DNA of 64,000 nt from Inia geoffrensis (lineage: Eukaryota; Chordata; Mammalia; Artiodactyla; Iniidae), in NCBI GenBank assembly GCA_036417435.1, contig CM070901.1, positions 63,236,501 to 63,300,500 of the forward strand, written 5' to 3'. A program made the translations under genes and the position numbers. How positions within the stretch are numbered: the stretch's first letter is position 1; each line of letters starts with the position of its first letter. The notes below the pieces were generated by a model that made no database searches, was not told the DNA's origin, and worked only from the letters and a program-made list of their open reading frames with translations. Shown here in pieces: positions 23,055 to 37,600 of this stretch.

Positions 23055-26000
23055 CCCCATATCCTAATTTATCCATTCCTCCCACCTTTCCGTTTGGTTA
23101 AACATAATCTTGATTTCTTAATCCATGAGTGTCCTTTTCTTCGAAATAAGTTCATGGGTGTGATATCTTAGGTAACACGTATAAGTGATATCATAGGATG
23201 TCTTTGTTTCGGTTTCTTTCTCCTTCAAGGTGTGTGATTGTCTCTAGGCCCTTCTATGGTGGTGCAAACAGCACTGTTTCAAGCTTTTCCATGGCTAATA
23301 TTCCACTGTGTACGTGGACCAGGTTTTCTTGGTGCATTCATCTGTTGATGGATATTTTGGTTGCTTCCAAGGCTTGGCTGCGGTCAATATTACTGCAGTG
23401 TGGGATTGCCAGCCTGTGTCTTTTGGATTCTGGTCTTCTCAGGTGATAGGCACAGCAGTGGGTCTACCAGATCATATGGTAACTCAATTTTTACCTTGAA
23501 ACGCATGTTCTTTCTCTTCTAACGACTGGCTGTTACCAGTTTACATCCCACCAGCAGCTACAGGGTACACAGAGTTCTCTAAAACCCCTTCAGCGTGTAT
23601 GGTTTGTGGACTGTTTGGCTGATGATCATTCTGACTGTTGTGAGGTGAACGTTTTCATAGATTGGATTTGCGTGTCTTTATTAATTTCTGATGTTCAGCA
23701 TTTTTCCGTGCCCTCTCTTTGGTTAAAGAAAAAACAAGAGAAGAAAAGACAAAATGTGTGTAAAATATGCCTCTTGAAATTGTCTTCTCGAAAGGTTGCC
23801 TCTTTTGAATTTTTTGGTCGATTTTCGACCCCAGAACTTTTTTTGAGGACAGGTGTGATTTACAGGCCTGCAATTCAGGCGAATTTTAACTGACCATTAG
23901 CACTGGGTTTAAGACTGCTGTTGGAGGAAGGCCAAAATGCTGCAGGATTTCTCCGTTCTCAAACCTGCTTACCAGGTCAACAGAGCCTTCCTGGAAGCTG
24001 TGTTCCAAGGTTGGAAGTTCGAATGGCGTGAGCCAGGAAGGACCCCCATAATTTTATGCCCCATTATTTCTTGTTTGTTTTTTTCATATAATTTTAATCT
24101 TTTATGACAGCAAATTTGATTGTCATGTTTGCTTTGTTCTAGGTGTGCAAGATGTGTTTCTTTTTTACACCGAGACATACATGTATTCATCTTGGGATCC
24201 ATTTGCCATGGAGGTTATGACACAGTGTTGAGTAGTCTTCTCTTGCAATTCTGTAGGTCTTTGGTGATTATATATTTCACGTGTGTTTGTATATCTCTGT
24301 CAACCCCAATATCCTAATATATCCAATCTTTACGACTTTCCAATTGGTGAACCGTAAGTTTGTTTAATACATCTGTGATTCCTGTTACCTGTGGAAATAT
24401 CTTCATTGGTATCCATTTCTAGGTAACACCTATAATTGATATGATAGGATATGTGTCTTTCGCTTTGTGACTTACTTCAAGTTGCGTGATTACGTCCAGA
24501 GTCATCTAGGGTTCTGCAAACGGCATTGTTTCATGTTTTCTCCGTGGCTCCTATTCCATCTGTACACGTGCCATTTGTTCTTAGTCCATTCGTCTCTTGA
24601 TGGACGTTTTGGTTGTTTCCATGTCTTGGAGATTGTAATACTGCTACAGAGCAGTTTTGCCTGAATGTGTCATTCTGTTTGTCTTCCTAGGTTATAGGCC
24701 AAGGAGTGGGCCTGTGGGATCATACGGTATCGCAGTGTTTACCTTTTAAAGGCTGCTCCGTTCTGTTTTCATTAGTGGCACTTACCAGTTGACGAGCCAC
24801 TTAAAGGTGAGAGTGCATTTCCTCACAACCTCTTCAGCATTTATTCTTTGTATTTCTTTGCTGAGGGTCATTCTGACTGGTGTGAGCTGATACCCTTTTG
24901 GGGCTGGATTTGCATATATCTAATACTTCCTTCTCTTGAGCTTCTAGCCATGCATATTTTATTGTTTTCTTAAAGAGTGAGTACAGCTTCCCTCTTCACA
25001 TAGTTTCTTGAAGTATGCGGCATATTTTGAATTTATTTTGCCATGACCACGCTCAACACATTTTGTGGGCAGGTGTCATTTATAGTCCTGCAGTCCTTGT
25101 GAATATGAAGTGACCTTCAGCACAGGTTGTCAAACTGCTGTTGCGGCAAACGGCCACAGGGCGGCAGCATTTCTACATTCCCTACTCTGGTTACTAGGGA
25201 AACAGTACCTTTGGGGAAGTAGTGTTCCTTTGTTGTAAATTAGAGTGGAATGTGCCCGGATACACACACAAAGCTACTGTCTCCTTAGTTATGTTTGTTT
25301 TTTATATTGAATGTATAGTTTTCTTCGGAGTAATACTCCATTGTGCACACGGACCACTTCTGTATCGTGCATTCATCGGTTGATGGACATTTTGGTTGTT
25401 CCAAGTCTTGGCTAGGGTAAATAGTGCTGCAGTGTAGGATTGTCAGCCTGTGTCTTTTTGATTCTGCTCTTCTCAGGTGATAGAGCCAGTAGTGAGCTAC
25501 CAGATCATATGGTAGCTCAATTTTTACCCTTAAACGCACCTCCTTTATGTTCTCACTACTGGCTGCTACTATTTGACTTCCCACCAGCAGCTAGAGGGTA
25601 CACAGTCCTCGGAAACCCCTTGAGCATTTATTGTGTAGAGATTGTTTTGCTGATGATCATTCTGTTGTCAGGTAAACGTTTGTGTAGATTGAATTTGCAT
25701 GTGTTTCGTAATTTCTGGTGTCGAGCGTCTTCCTTTTTTGTGAAACCAAAAAACATCAGAAAGAAAAAAATGTGGCTTAAATATACTCTTGAAACTGTCT
25801 TCTTGAAAGGTTGCCCTGTTTTGAATTTTTTCATCGATATTCGAACCCAGGATTTTTTTGAGGGCAGGTGTCATTTACAGAGGTGCAATTCTTGTGGGTG
25901 TTAAGTGACCCTGAGCACTTTGTTTAAAGGTGCTTTTGCAGGAGACAGTCACAAGGCTGCGGCATTTCTCCATTCCCAAATCTGGTTACGAGGGCAAAAG

Positions 26001-28837
26001 AACCTTCCTAGGTATAATATTCCAACTTGTAAGTTAGAATGGAATGGGCCAGGAGAAACCCCCATGAGTTTATGTCTCATTACTTCATGTTGGTTTTCTT
26101 AATTTAATTTTTATTTGTTATCACAGCAAATTTGATGACAATGTTTTGTTTGTTCTGGGTGTGCAAGATGTGGTTCTATTACATATAGGCATATTATCTG
26201 TTCACCTTGGGATCTGTTTCCCATGTGGGTTAGGACACAATGTTGAGTAGTCTTCTCTTGGTGTTCCGTAGGTCTTTGGTGCTTATATATTTCACATGTG
26301 TCGGTATACCTCTGTTTCCCGCAATATGCTAATTTATCCAGTCCTCAAACCTTTCCATTTGGTGAACCATACGTTTGTTGATCGAATCTTTGATTGCCTT
26401 TCTCTGTGAAAAATCTTCACTGGTATCAATTCTTAGGTAACACCGTTAAGTGATATCATAGGATATGGGTCCTTCGCTTTCTGACTTACTTCATGTTGTG
26501 ACTAGCCCAGACTCATCTGTGCTGCTGCAAACGGCATGGTTTCATTTTTTTCCTTGGCTACTATTCCATCTGTCCATGTACCAGTTCTTCTTTTTCATTC
26601 ATCTTTGGATGGACTTTTCGGTAGCTTCCATGTCTTGCCTATTGTCATACTGTTGCAGGGCAGTTCTGCCTGCCTGTGTCTCTCTAATTGTGTCTTCTTA
26701 GGTCATAGGTGCAGGAGTGTGCCTGCTGAAGCCTATGGTGCCTCAATGGGTACCTGTTAAAGGCAGCTCCATTCTGTTTTCTTTAGTGGCTCTTTCCGGT
26801 TTAGTCCCACGTAGAGATGAGGGTACATATTTCTCCACAGCCCCTTCAGCATTAACTGTTTGCATAATTTTTGCTGATGGTCATTCTGACCGGTGTGAGC
26901 TGATACGTTTTTGACGATTGGATTTGCATATCTTTAATATTTCCTAATGATGAGCCTTTTCCATGCCTTTTTTGTTGTTGTTGCTGTTCAAAAGAAAACA
27001 ACAACAGTGCGTGTAAAATATACCTCTTCGAATTGTCTTCTTGAAACCTTGCCCTCTTTTGAAACTTTGGGTCGATTTTCGACCCCAGGGTTTTTTTGAA
27101 GGCGTGTGTCACTTACAAGTTTGCAATTGTTGTTAGTATTTAGTGACCATTAGCACTGGGTTGAATGCTGCTGTTGTGGGAAACGGCCGCACGGCGGCAG
27201 CGTTTCTCCATTCCCAAACCTTGTTACTAGGGCCGCAGAGCTTTCCTGGAACTCGTGTTCCTAAGTTGTAACTTAGAATGGAATGTGCCAGGAGAAAAAC
27301 GCACAAGTTAATGTCTCAGTACATCTTCTTCATCGTTATACTTTAATTTTTTAATCAGGGTAATGATTAGAATATTATTTGTTCTAGGTGTACACAATCT
27401 GGATCACTTGTACTATATATATATATATATATGTATACATACATATATGTATATATATATATATGTATACATACATATATGTATATATATATATATATAA
27501 ACATATGTATGTATTCATGTACAGATCCTCTTCCAATATAAATTAATACAGTGTTCAGAGGACCTCCCTTTGTATATGGTCAGTCTTTTATATGTACGTA
27601 TTTCATATGTATTTGTATTCGTTTGGCAACCCTAACCTTAATTTGCCCACTGCTCCCACCTTTCGTTTTAGATAATCATAGTTGTTTTCTAACTGTGTGG
27701 CTTTCTCTGTGGAAATAAGTTCATTTGTACCAGTTGTTAGGTGACACCCAGAAGTGATATCATAAGATATTTGTCTTTTGCTTTCCGACTAAATTTGTGT
27801 TCTGTGACTATCTCTCGGATCATGTATGGTGCTGCAAAGAGCAGCGTTTCATTGTTTTCCACGGCTGAGATTCCATTGTGTACATGGAGCACTTCTTCTT
27901 TGTCCATTCATGTGTTGATGGCCATTTTGGTTGCTTCCATGTCTTGGCTTTTGTGAATATTGCTGCAGTGCACCTTTGCCAGCCTGTGTCTTCTCGACTC
28001 TGGTCTGCTCAGGTGAAAGGCCCAGCGGCGGGCCTGCTGGATTGAATGGGACCTCAATTTTTACTTTGAAACACAGTTCCTTTGTGTTCTCTTTATTGGC
28101 TCTTACGACTTTAGACCTCAACAGCAGCTAGAGGGTACACAGTTCTCCAAAACCTCTTCAGCATTGATTGCAGACTGTTTGATTACGGTCATTCGAGTGG
28201 TGTGTGTTGAAGCCATTTCATACATTAGATTGACATGAGTCTGATAATTCCTGATGTTGAACTTTTATCCATTTCCCTTTTTATTTGTAAAGAGTGTGTA
28301 AAACTGACCTCTCGTACGATCTTCTTGAAAACTTTGACTCTCTTTTAAGTTTTTTGGCCACTCCTTACCTCAGAACATTTTTTTGAGGGCAGGTGTCCTT
28401 TACAGCCCTGAGTCCTTGTGAGTATTAAGTGACCATTAGACGTGGTTTAAAGCCGCTCTTGCGGGAAACGGCTACAAGGCGGCAAAGTTTCTCCATTTAC
28501 ATCTCGGGGCATTTGGGCAACAGAGCCTTCCTGGAAATCGTGTTAGTAGGCTGTAAATTAGAGTGGAATGTGCCAAGGCAAACGCCTAACAGCTTATATC
28601 TCCTTACTTCTTGTCTGTTTTTTAAATGAATTTTCCTTTTTCCTCAGAGCAAATTAGATAAAAATGTTGTGTATGTTCTAGGTGTACAGAGTCTGGTTCA
28701 TTATACCTATGTATCAATCTATTCATCTTTGCCTCCTTACCCTAGACGTTATTACAGAATGTTGAGTGGACCTCTCTTGGTATTCCATAGGTCTTTGGTG
28801 ATTATATATTTCATATGTATTCGTATAGGTCTGACAC
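23055..28837 (+). repeat. HOR unit 5 (5,783 bp)
   Basis: Member of a 5-6-7 subgroup sharing many linked variants: 'cctgtgggat' in b, 'tttgttttttat' at the b/b' join, 'catcagaaag' and 'tttcatcgat' in core b', 'gactagccc' and 'cacgtagag' in c. The 86 bp TA tract carries two copies of the 'gtatacatac' motif, as in unit 2. Confidence 0.93.
27414..27499. repeat. (TA)n microsatellite, unit 5 (86 bp)
   Basis: Two 'gtatacatac' blocks, as in unit 2, with slightly longer TA runs. Confidence 0.95.
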
Positions 28838-31800
28838 CCCCATATCCTAATTTATCCATTCCTCCCACCTTTCCGTTTGGTTAAACATAATCTTGATTTC
28901 TTAATCCATGAGTGTCCTTTTCTTCGAAATAAGTTCATGGGTGTGATATCTTAGGTAACACGTATAAGTGATATCATAGGATGTCTTTGTTTCGGTTTCT
29001 TTCTCCTTCAAGGTGTGTGATTGTCTCTAGGCCCTTCTATGGTGGTGCAAACAGCACTGTTTCAAGCTTTTCCATGGCTAATATTCCACTGTGTACGTGG
29101 ACCAGGTTTTCTTGGTGCATTCATCTGTTGATGGATATTTTGGTTGCTTCCAAGGCTTGGCTGCGGTCAATATTACTGCAGTGTGGGATTGCCAGCCTGT
29201 GTCTTTTGGATTCTGGTCTTCTCAGGTGATAGGCACAGCAGTGGGTCTACCAGATCATATGGTAACTCAATTTTTACCTTGAAACGCATGTTCTTTCTCT
29301 TCTAACGACTGGCTGTTACCAGTTTACATCCCACCAGCAGCTACAGGGTACACAGAGTTCTCTAAAACCCCTTCAGCGTGTATGGTTTGTGGACTGTTTG
29401 GCTGATGATCATTCTGACTGTTGTGAGGTGAACGTTTTCATAGATTGGATTTGCGTGTCTTTATTAATTTCTGATGTTCAGCATTTTTCCGTGCCCTCTC
29501 TTTGGTTAAAGAAAAAACAAGAGAAGAAAAGACAAAATGTGTGTAAAATATGCCTCTTGAAATTGTCTTCTCGAAAGGTTGCCTCTTTTGAATTTTTTGG
29601 TCGATTTTCGACCCCAGAACTTTTTTTGAGGACAGGTGTGATTTACAGGCCTGCAATTCAGGCGAATTTTAACTGACCATTAGCACTGGGTTTAAGACTG
29701 CTGTTGGAGGAAGGCCAAAATGCTGCAGGATTTCTCCGTTCTCAAACCTGCTTACCAGGTCAACAGAGCCTTCCTGGAAGCTGTGTTCCAAGGTTGGAAG
29801 TTCGAATGGCGTGAGCCAGGAAGGACCCCCATAATTTTATGCCCCATTATTTCTTGTTTGTTTTTTTCATATAATTTTAATCTTTTATGACAGCAAATTT
29901 GATTGTCATGTTTGCTTTGTTCTAGGTGTGCAAGATGTGTTTCTTTTTTACACCGAGACATACATGTATTCATCTTGGGATCCATTTGCCATGGAGGTTA
30001 TGACACAGTGTTGAGTAGTCTTCTCTTGCAATTCTGTAGGTCTTTGGTGATTATATATTTCACGTGTGTTTGTATATCTCTGTCAACCCCAATATCCTAA
30101 TATATCCAATCTTTACGACTTTCCAATTGGTGAACCGTAAATTTGTTTAATACATCTGTGATTCCTGTTACCTGTGGAAATATCTTCATTGGTATCCATT
30201 TCTAGGTAACACCTATAATTGATATGATAGGATATGTGTCTTTCGCTTTGTGACTTACTTCAAGTTGCGTGATTACGTCCAGAGTCATCTAGGGTTCTGC
30301 AAACGGCATTGTTTCATGTTTTCTCCGTGGCTCCTATTCCATCTGTACACGTGCCATTTCTTCTTAGTCCATTCGTCTCTTGATGGACGTTTTGGTTGTT
30401 TCCATGTCTTGGAGATTGTAATACTGCTACAGAGCAGTTTTGCCTGAATGTGTCATTCTGTTTGTCTTCCTAGGTTATAGGCCAAGGAGTGGGCCTGTGG
30501 GATCATACGGTATCGCAGTGTTTACCTTTTAAAGGCTGCTCCGTTCTGTTTTCATTAGTGGCACTTACCAGTTGACGAGCCACTTAAAGGTGAGAGTGCA
30601 TTTCCTCACAACCTCTTCAGCATTTATTCTTTGTATTTCTTTGCTGAGGGTCATTCTGACTGGTGTGAGCTGATACCCTTTTGGGGCTGGATTTGCATAT
30701 ATCTAATACTTCCTTCTCTTGAGCTTCTAGCCATGCATATTTTATTGTTTTCTTAAAGAGTGAGTACAGCTTCCCTCTTCACATAGTTTCTTGAAGTATG
30801 CGGCATATTTTGAATTTATTTTGCCATGACCACGCTCAACACATTTTGTGGGCAGGTGTCATTTATAGTCCTGCAGTCCTTGTGAATATGAAGTGACCTT
30901 CAGCACAGGTTGTCAAACTGCTGTTGCGGCAAACGGCCACAGGGCGGCAGCATTTCTACATTCCCTACTCTGGTTACTAGGGAAACAGTACCTTTGGGGA
31001 AGTAGTGTTCCTTTGTTGTAAATTAGAGTGGAATGTGCCCGGATACACACACAAAGCTACTGTCTCCTTAGTTATGTTTGTTTTTTATATTGAATGTATA
31101 GTTTTCTTCGGAGTAATACTCCATTGTGCACACGGACCACTTCTGTATCGTGCATTCATCGGTTGATGGACATTTTGGTTGTTCCAAGTCTTGGCTAGGG
31201 TAAATAGTGCTGCAGTGTAGGATTGTCAGCCTGTGTCTTTTTGATTCTGCTCTTCTCAGGTGATAGAGCCAGTAGTGAGCTACCAGATCATATGGTAGCT
31301 CAATTTTTACCCTTAAACGCACCTCCTTTATGTTCTCACTACTGGCTGCTACTATTTGACTTCCCACCAGCAGCTAGAGGGTACACAGTCCTCGGAAACC
31401 CCTTGAGCATTTATTGTGTAGAGATTGTTTTGCTGATGATCATTCTGTTGTCAGGTAAACGTTTGTGTAGATTGAATTTGCATGTGTTTCGTAATTTCTG
31501 GTGTCGAGCGTCTTCCTTTTTTGTGAAACCAAAAAACATCAGAAAGAAAAAAATGTGGCTTAAATATACTCTTGAAACTGTCTTCTTGAAAGGTTGCCCT
31601 GTTTTGAATTTTTTCATCGATATTCGAACCCAGGATTTTTTTGAGGGCAGGTGTCATTTACAGAGGTGCAATTCTTGTGGGTGTTAAGTGACCCTGAGCA
31701 CTTTGTTTAAAGGTGCTTTTGCAGGAGACAGTCACAAGGCTGCGGCATTTCTCCATTCCCAAATCTGGTTACGAGGGCAAAAGAACCTTCCTAGGTATAA

Positions 31801-33228
31801 TATTCCAACTTGTAAGTTAGAATGGAATGGGCCAGGAGAAACCCCCATGAGTTTATGTCTCATTACTTCATGTTGGTTTTCTTAATTTAATTTTTATTTG
31901 TTATCACAGCAAATTTGATGACAATGTTTTGTTTGTTCTGGGTGTGCAAGATGTGGTTCTATTACATATAGGCATATTATCTGTTCACCTTGGGATCTGT
32001 TTCCCATGTGGGTTAGGACACAATGTTGAGTAGTCTTCTCTTGGTGTTCCGTAGGTCTTTGGTGCTTATATATTTCACATGTGTCGGTATACCTCTGTTT
32101 CCCGCAATATGCTAATTTATCCAGTCCTCAAACCTTTCCATTTGGTGAACCATACGTTTGTTGATCGAATCTTTGATTGCCTTTCTCTGTGAAAAATCTT
32201 CACTGGTATCAATTCTTAGGTAACACCGTTAAGTGATATCATAGGATATGGGTCCTTCGCTTTCTGACTTACTTCATGTTGTGACTAGCCCAGACTCATC
32301 TGTGCTGCTGCAAACGGCATGGTTTCATTTTTTTCCTTGGCTACTATTCCATCTGTCCATGTACCAGTTCTTCTTTTTCATTCATCTTTGGATGGACTTT
32401 TCGGTAGCTTCCATGTCTTGCCTATTGTCATACTGTTGCAGGGCAGTTCTGCCTGCCTGTGTCTCTCTAATTGTGTCTTCTTAGGTCATAGGTGCAGGAG
32501 TGTGCCTGCTGAAGCCTATGGTGCCTCAATGGGTACCTGTTAAAGGCAGCTCCATTCTGTTTTCTTTAGTGGCTCTTTCCGGTTTAGTCCCACGTAGAGA
32601 TGAGGGTACATATTTCTCCACAGCCCCTTCAGCATTAACTGTTTGCATAATTTTTGCTGATGGTCATTCTGACCGGTGTGAGCTGATACGTTTTTGACGA
32701 TTGGATTTGCATATCTTTAATATTTCCTAATGATGAGCCTTTTCCATGCCTTTTTTGTTGTTGTTGCTGTTCAAAAGAAAACAACAACAGTGCGTGTAAA
32801 ATATACCTCTTCGAATTGTCTTCTTGAAACCTTGCCCTCTTTTGAAACTTTGGGTCGATTTTCGACCCCAGGATTTTTTTGAAGGCGTGTGTCACTTACA
32901 AGTTTGCAATTGTTGTTAGTATTTAGTGACCATTAGCACTGGGTTGAATGCTGCTGTTGTGGGAAACGGCCGCACGGCGGCAGTGTTTCTCCATTCCCAA
33001 ACCTTGTTACTAGGGCCGCAGAGCTTTCCTGGAACTCGTGTTCCTAAGTTGTAACTTAGAATGGAATGTGCCAGGAGAAAAACGCACAAGTTAATGTCTC
33101 AGTACATCTTCTTCATCGTTATACTTTAATTTTTTAATCAGGGTAATGATTAGAATATTATTTGTTCTAGGTGTACACAATCTGGTTCACTTGTACTATA
33201 TATATATATCTATATATGTATACATACA

Positions 33229-33275
<47 letters not shown>

Positions 33276-34610
33276 ATATGTATGTATTCATGTACAGATC
33301 CTCTTCCAATATAAATTAATACAGTGTTCAGAGGACCTCCCTTTGTATATGGTCAGTCTTTTATATGTACGTATTTCATATGTATTTGTATTCGTTTGGC
33401 AACCCTAACCTTAATTTGCCCATTGCTCCCACCTTTCGTTTTAGATAATCATAGTTGTTTTCTAACTGTGTGGCTTTCTCTGTGGAAATAAGTTCATTTG
33501 TACCAGTTGTTAGGTGACACCCAGAAGTGATATCATAAGATATTTGTCTTTTGCTTTCCCACTAAATTTGTGTTCTGTGACTATCTCTCGGATCATGTAT
33601 GGTGCTGCAAAGAGCAGCGTTTCATTGTTTTCCACGGCTGAGATTCCATTGTGTACATGGAGCACTTCTTCTTTGTCCATTCATGTGTTGATGGCCATTT
33701 TGGTTGCTTCCATGTCTTGGCTTTTGTGAATATTGCTGCAGTGCACCTTTGCCAGCCTGTGTCTTCTCGACTCTGGTCTGCTCAGGTGAAAGGCCCAGCG
33801 GCGGGCCTGCTGGATTGAATGGGACCTCAATTTTTACTTTGAAACACAGTTCCTTTGTGTTCTCTTTATTGGCTCTTACGACTTTAGACCTCAACAGCAG
33901 CTAGAGGGTACACAGTTCTCCAAAACCTCTTCAGCATTGATTGCAGACTGTTTGATTACGGTCATTCGAGTGGTGTGTGTTGAAGCCATTTCATACATTA
34001 GATTGACATGAGTCTGATAATTCCTGATGTTGAACTTTTATCCATTTCCCTTTTTATTTGTAAAGAGTGTGTAAAACTGACCTCTCGTACGATCTTCTTG
34101 AAAACTTTGACTCTCTTTTAAGTTTTTTGGCCACTCCTTACCTCAGAACATTTTTTTGAGGGCAGGTGTCCTTTACAGCCCTGAGTCCTTGTGAGTATTA
34201 AGTGACCATTAGACGTGGTTTAAAGCCGCTCTTGCGGGAAACGGCTACAAGGCGGCAAAGTTTCTCCATTTACATCTCGGGGCATTTGGGCAACAGAGCC
34301 TTCCTGGAAATCGTGTTAGTAGGCTGTAAATTAGAGTGGAATGTGCCAAGGCAAACGCCTAACAGCTTATATCTCCTTACTTCTTGTCTGTTTTTTAAAT
34401 GAATTTTTCTTTTTCCTCAGAGCAAATTAGATAAAAATGTTGTGTATGTTCTAGGTGTACAGAGTCTGGTTCATTATACCTATGTATCAATCTATTCATC
34501 TTTGCCTCCTTACCCTAGACGTTATTACAGAATGTTGAGTGGACCTCTCTTGGTATTCCATAGGTCTTTGGTGATTATATATTTCATATGTATTCGTATA
34601 GGTCTGACAC
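28838..34610 (+). repeat. HOR unit 6 (5,773 bp)
   Basis: Shares the 5-6-7 variant set. It shares 'ctttattgg' and 'gcagactgtttg' in d only with unit 5. It shares 'ccgtaaattt' in b, 'tttcccact' and the 'atatctatatat' TA-tract form in d only with unit 7. The c-core CTCF-like box carries a C to T change next to the motif (near 32,984). Confidence 0.93.
33197..33272. repeat. (TA)n microsatellite, unit 6 (76 bp)
   Basis: Has the 'atatctatatat' interruption shared only with unit 7, then one 'gtatacatac' block and a long pure TA run. Confidence 0.95.
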
Positions 34611-37600
34611 CCCCATATCCTAATTTATCCATTCCTCCCACCTTTCCGTTTGGTTAAACATAATCTTGATTTCTTAATCCATGAGTGTCCTTTTCTTCGA
34701 AATAAGTTCATGGGTGTGATATCTTAGGTAACACGTATAAGTGATATCATAGGATGTCTTTGTTTCGGTTTCTTTCTCCTTCAAGGTGTGTGATTGTCTC
34801 TAGGCCCTTCTATGGTGGTGCAAACAGCACTGTTTCAAGCTTTTCCATGGCTAATATTCCACTGTGTACGTGGACCAGGTTTTCTTGGTGCATTCATCTG
34901 TTGATGGATATTTTGGTTGCTTCCAAGGCTTGGCTGCGGTCAATATTACTGCAGTGTGGGATTGCCAGCCTGTGTCTTTTGGATTCTGGTCTTCTCAGGT
35001 GATAGGCACAGCAGTGGGTCTACCAGATCATATGGTAACTCAATTTTTACCTTGAAACGCATGTTCTTTCTCTTCTAACGACTGGCTGTTACCAGTTTAC
35101 ATCCCACCAGCAGCTACAGGGTACACAGAGTTCTCTAAAACCCCTTCAGCGTGTATGGTTTGTGGACTGTTTGGCTGATGATCATTCTGACTGTTGTGAG
35201 GTGAACGTTTTCATAGATTGGATTTGCGTGTCTTTATTAATTTCTGATGTTCAGCATTTTTCCGTGCCCTCTCTTTGGTTAAAGAAAAAACAATAGAAGA
35301 AAAGACAAAATGTGTGTAAAATATGCCTCTTGAAATTGTCTTCTCGAAAGGTTGCCTCTTTTGAATTTTTTGGTCGATTTTCGACCCCAGAACTTTTTTT
35401 GAGGACAGGTGTGATTTACAGGCCTGCAATTCAGGCGAATTTTAACTGACCATTAGCACTGGGTTTAAGACTGCTGTTGGAGGAAGGCCAAAATGCTGCA
35501 GGATTTCTCCGTTCTCAAACCTGCTTACCAGGTCAACAGAGCCTTCCTGGAAGCTGTGTTCCAAGGTTGGAAGTTCGAATGGCGTGAGCCAGGAAGGACC
35601 CCCATAATTTTATGCCCCATTATTTCTTGTTTGTTTTTTTCATATAATTTTAATCTTTTATGACAGCAAATTTGATTGTCATGTTTGCTTTGTTCTAGGT
35701 GTGCAAGATGTGTTTCTTTTTTACACCGAGACATACATGTATTCATCTTGGGATCCATTTGCCATGGAGGTTATGACACAGTGTTGAGTAGTCTTCTCTT
35801 GCAATTCTGTAGGTCTTTGGTGATTATATATTTCACGTGTGTTTGTATATCTCTGTCAACCCCAATATCCTAATATATCCAATCTTTACGACTTTCCAAT
35901 TGGTGAACCGTAAATTTGTTTAATACATCTGTGATTCCTGTTACCTGTGGAAATATCTTCATTGGTATCCATTTCTAGGTAACACCTATAATTGATATGA
36001 TAGGATATGTGTCTTTCGCTTTGTGACTTACTTCAAGTTGCGTGATTACGTCCAGAGTCATCTAGGGTTCTGCAAACGGCATTGTTTCATGTTTTCTCCG
36101 TGGCTCCTATTCCATCTGTACACGTGCCATTTCTTCTTAGTCCATTCGTCTCTTGATGGACGTTTTGGTTGTTTCCATGTCTTGGAGATTGTAATACTGC
36201 TACAGAGCAGTTTTGCCTGAATGTGTCATTCTGTTTGTCTTCCTAGGTTATAGGCCAAGGAGTGGGCCTGTGGGATCATACGGTATCGCAGTGTTTACCT
36301 TTTAAAGGCTGCTCCGTTCTGTTTTCATTAGTGGCACTTACCAGTTGACGAGCCACTTAAAGGTGAGAGTGCATTTCCTCACAACCTCTTCAGCATTTAT
36401 TCTTTGTATTTCTTTGCTGAGGGTCATTCTGACTGGTGTGAGCTGATACCCTTTTGGGGCTGGATTTGCATATATCTAATACTTCCTTCTCTTGAGCTTC
36501 TAGCCATGCATATTTTATTGTTTTCTTAAAGAGTGAGTACAGCTTCCCTCTTCACATAGTTTCTTGAAGTATGCGGCATATTTTGAATTTATTTTGCCAT
36601 GACCACGCTCAACACATTTTGTGGGCAGGTGTCATTTATAGTCCTGCAGTCCTTGTGAATATGAAGTGACCTTCAGCACAGGTTGTCAAACTGCTGTTGC
36701 GGCAAACGGCCACAGGGCGGCAGCATTTCTACATTCCCTACTCTGGTTACTAGGGAAACAGTACCTTTGGGGAAGTAGTGTTCCTTTGTTGTAAATTAGA
36801 GTGGAATGTGCCCGGATACACACACAAAGCTACTGTCTCCTTAGTTATGTTTGTTTTTTATATTGAATGTATAGTTTTCTTCGGAGTAATACTCCATTGT
36901 GCACACGGACCACTTCTGTATCGTGCATTCATCGGTTGATGGACATTTTGGTTGTTCCAAGTCTTGGCTAGGGTAAATAGTGCTGCAGTGTAGGATTGTC
37001 AGCCTGTGTCTTTTTGATTCTGCTCTTCTCAGGTGATAGAGCCAGTAGTGAGCTACCAGATCATATGGTAGCTCAATTTTTACCCTTAAACGCACCTCCT
37101 TTATGTTCTCACTACTGGCTGCTACTATTTGACTTCCCACCAGCAGCTAGAGGGTACACAGTCCTCGGAAACCCCTTGAGCATTTATTGTGTAGAGATTG
37201 TTTTGCTGATGATCATTCTGTTGTCAGGTAAACGTTTGTGTAGATTGAATTTGCATGTGTTTCGTAATTTCTGGTGTCGAGCGTCTTCCTTTTTTGTGAA
37301 ACCAAAAAACATCAGAAAGAAAAAAATGTGGCTTAAATATACTCTTGAAACTGTCTTCTTGAAAGGTTGCCCTGTTTTGAATTTTTTCATCGATATTCGA
37401 ACCCAGGATTTTTTTGAGGGCAGGTGTCATTTACAGAGGTGCAATTCTTGTGGGTGTTAAGTGACCCTGAGCACTTTGTTTAAAGGTGCTTTTGCAGGAG
37501 ACAGTCACAAGGCTGCGGCATTTCTCCATTCCCAAATCTGGTTACGAGGGCAAAAGAACCTTCCTAGGTATAATATTCCAACTTGTAAGTTAGAATGGAA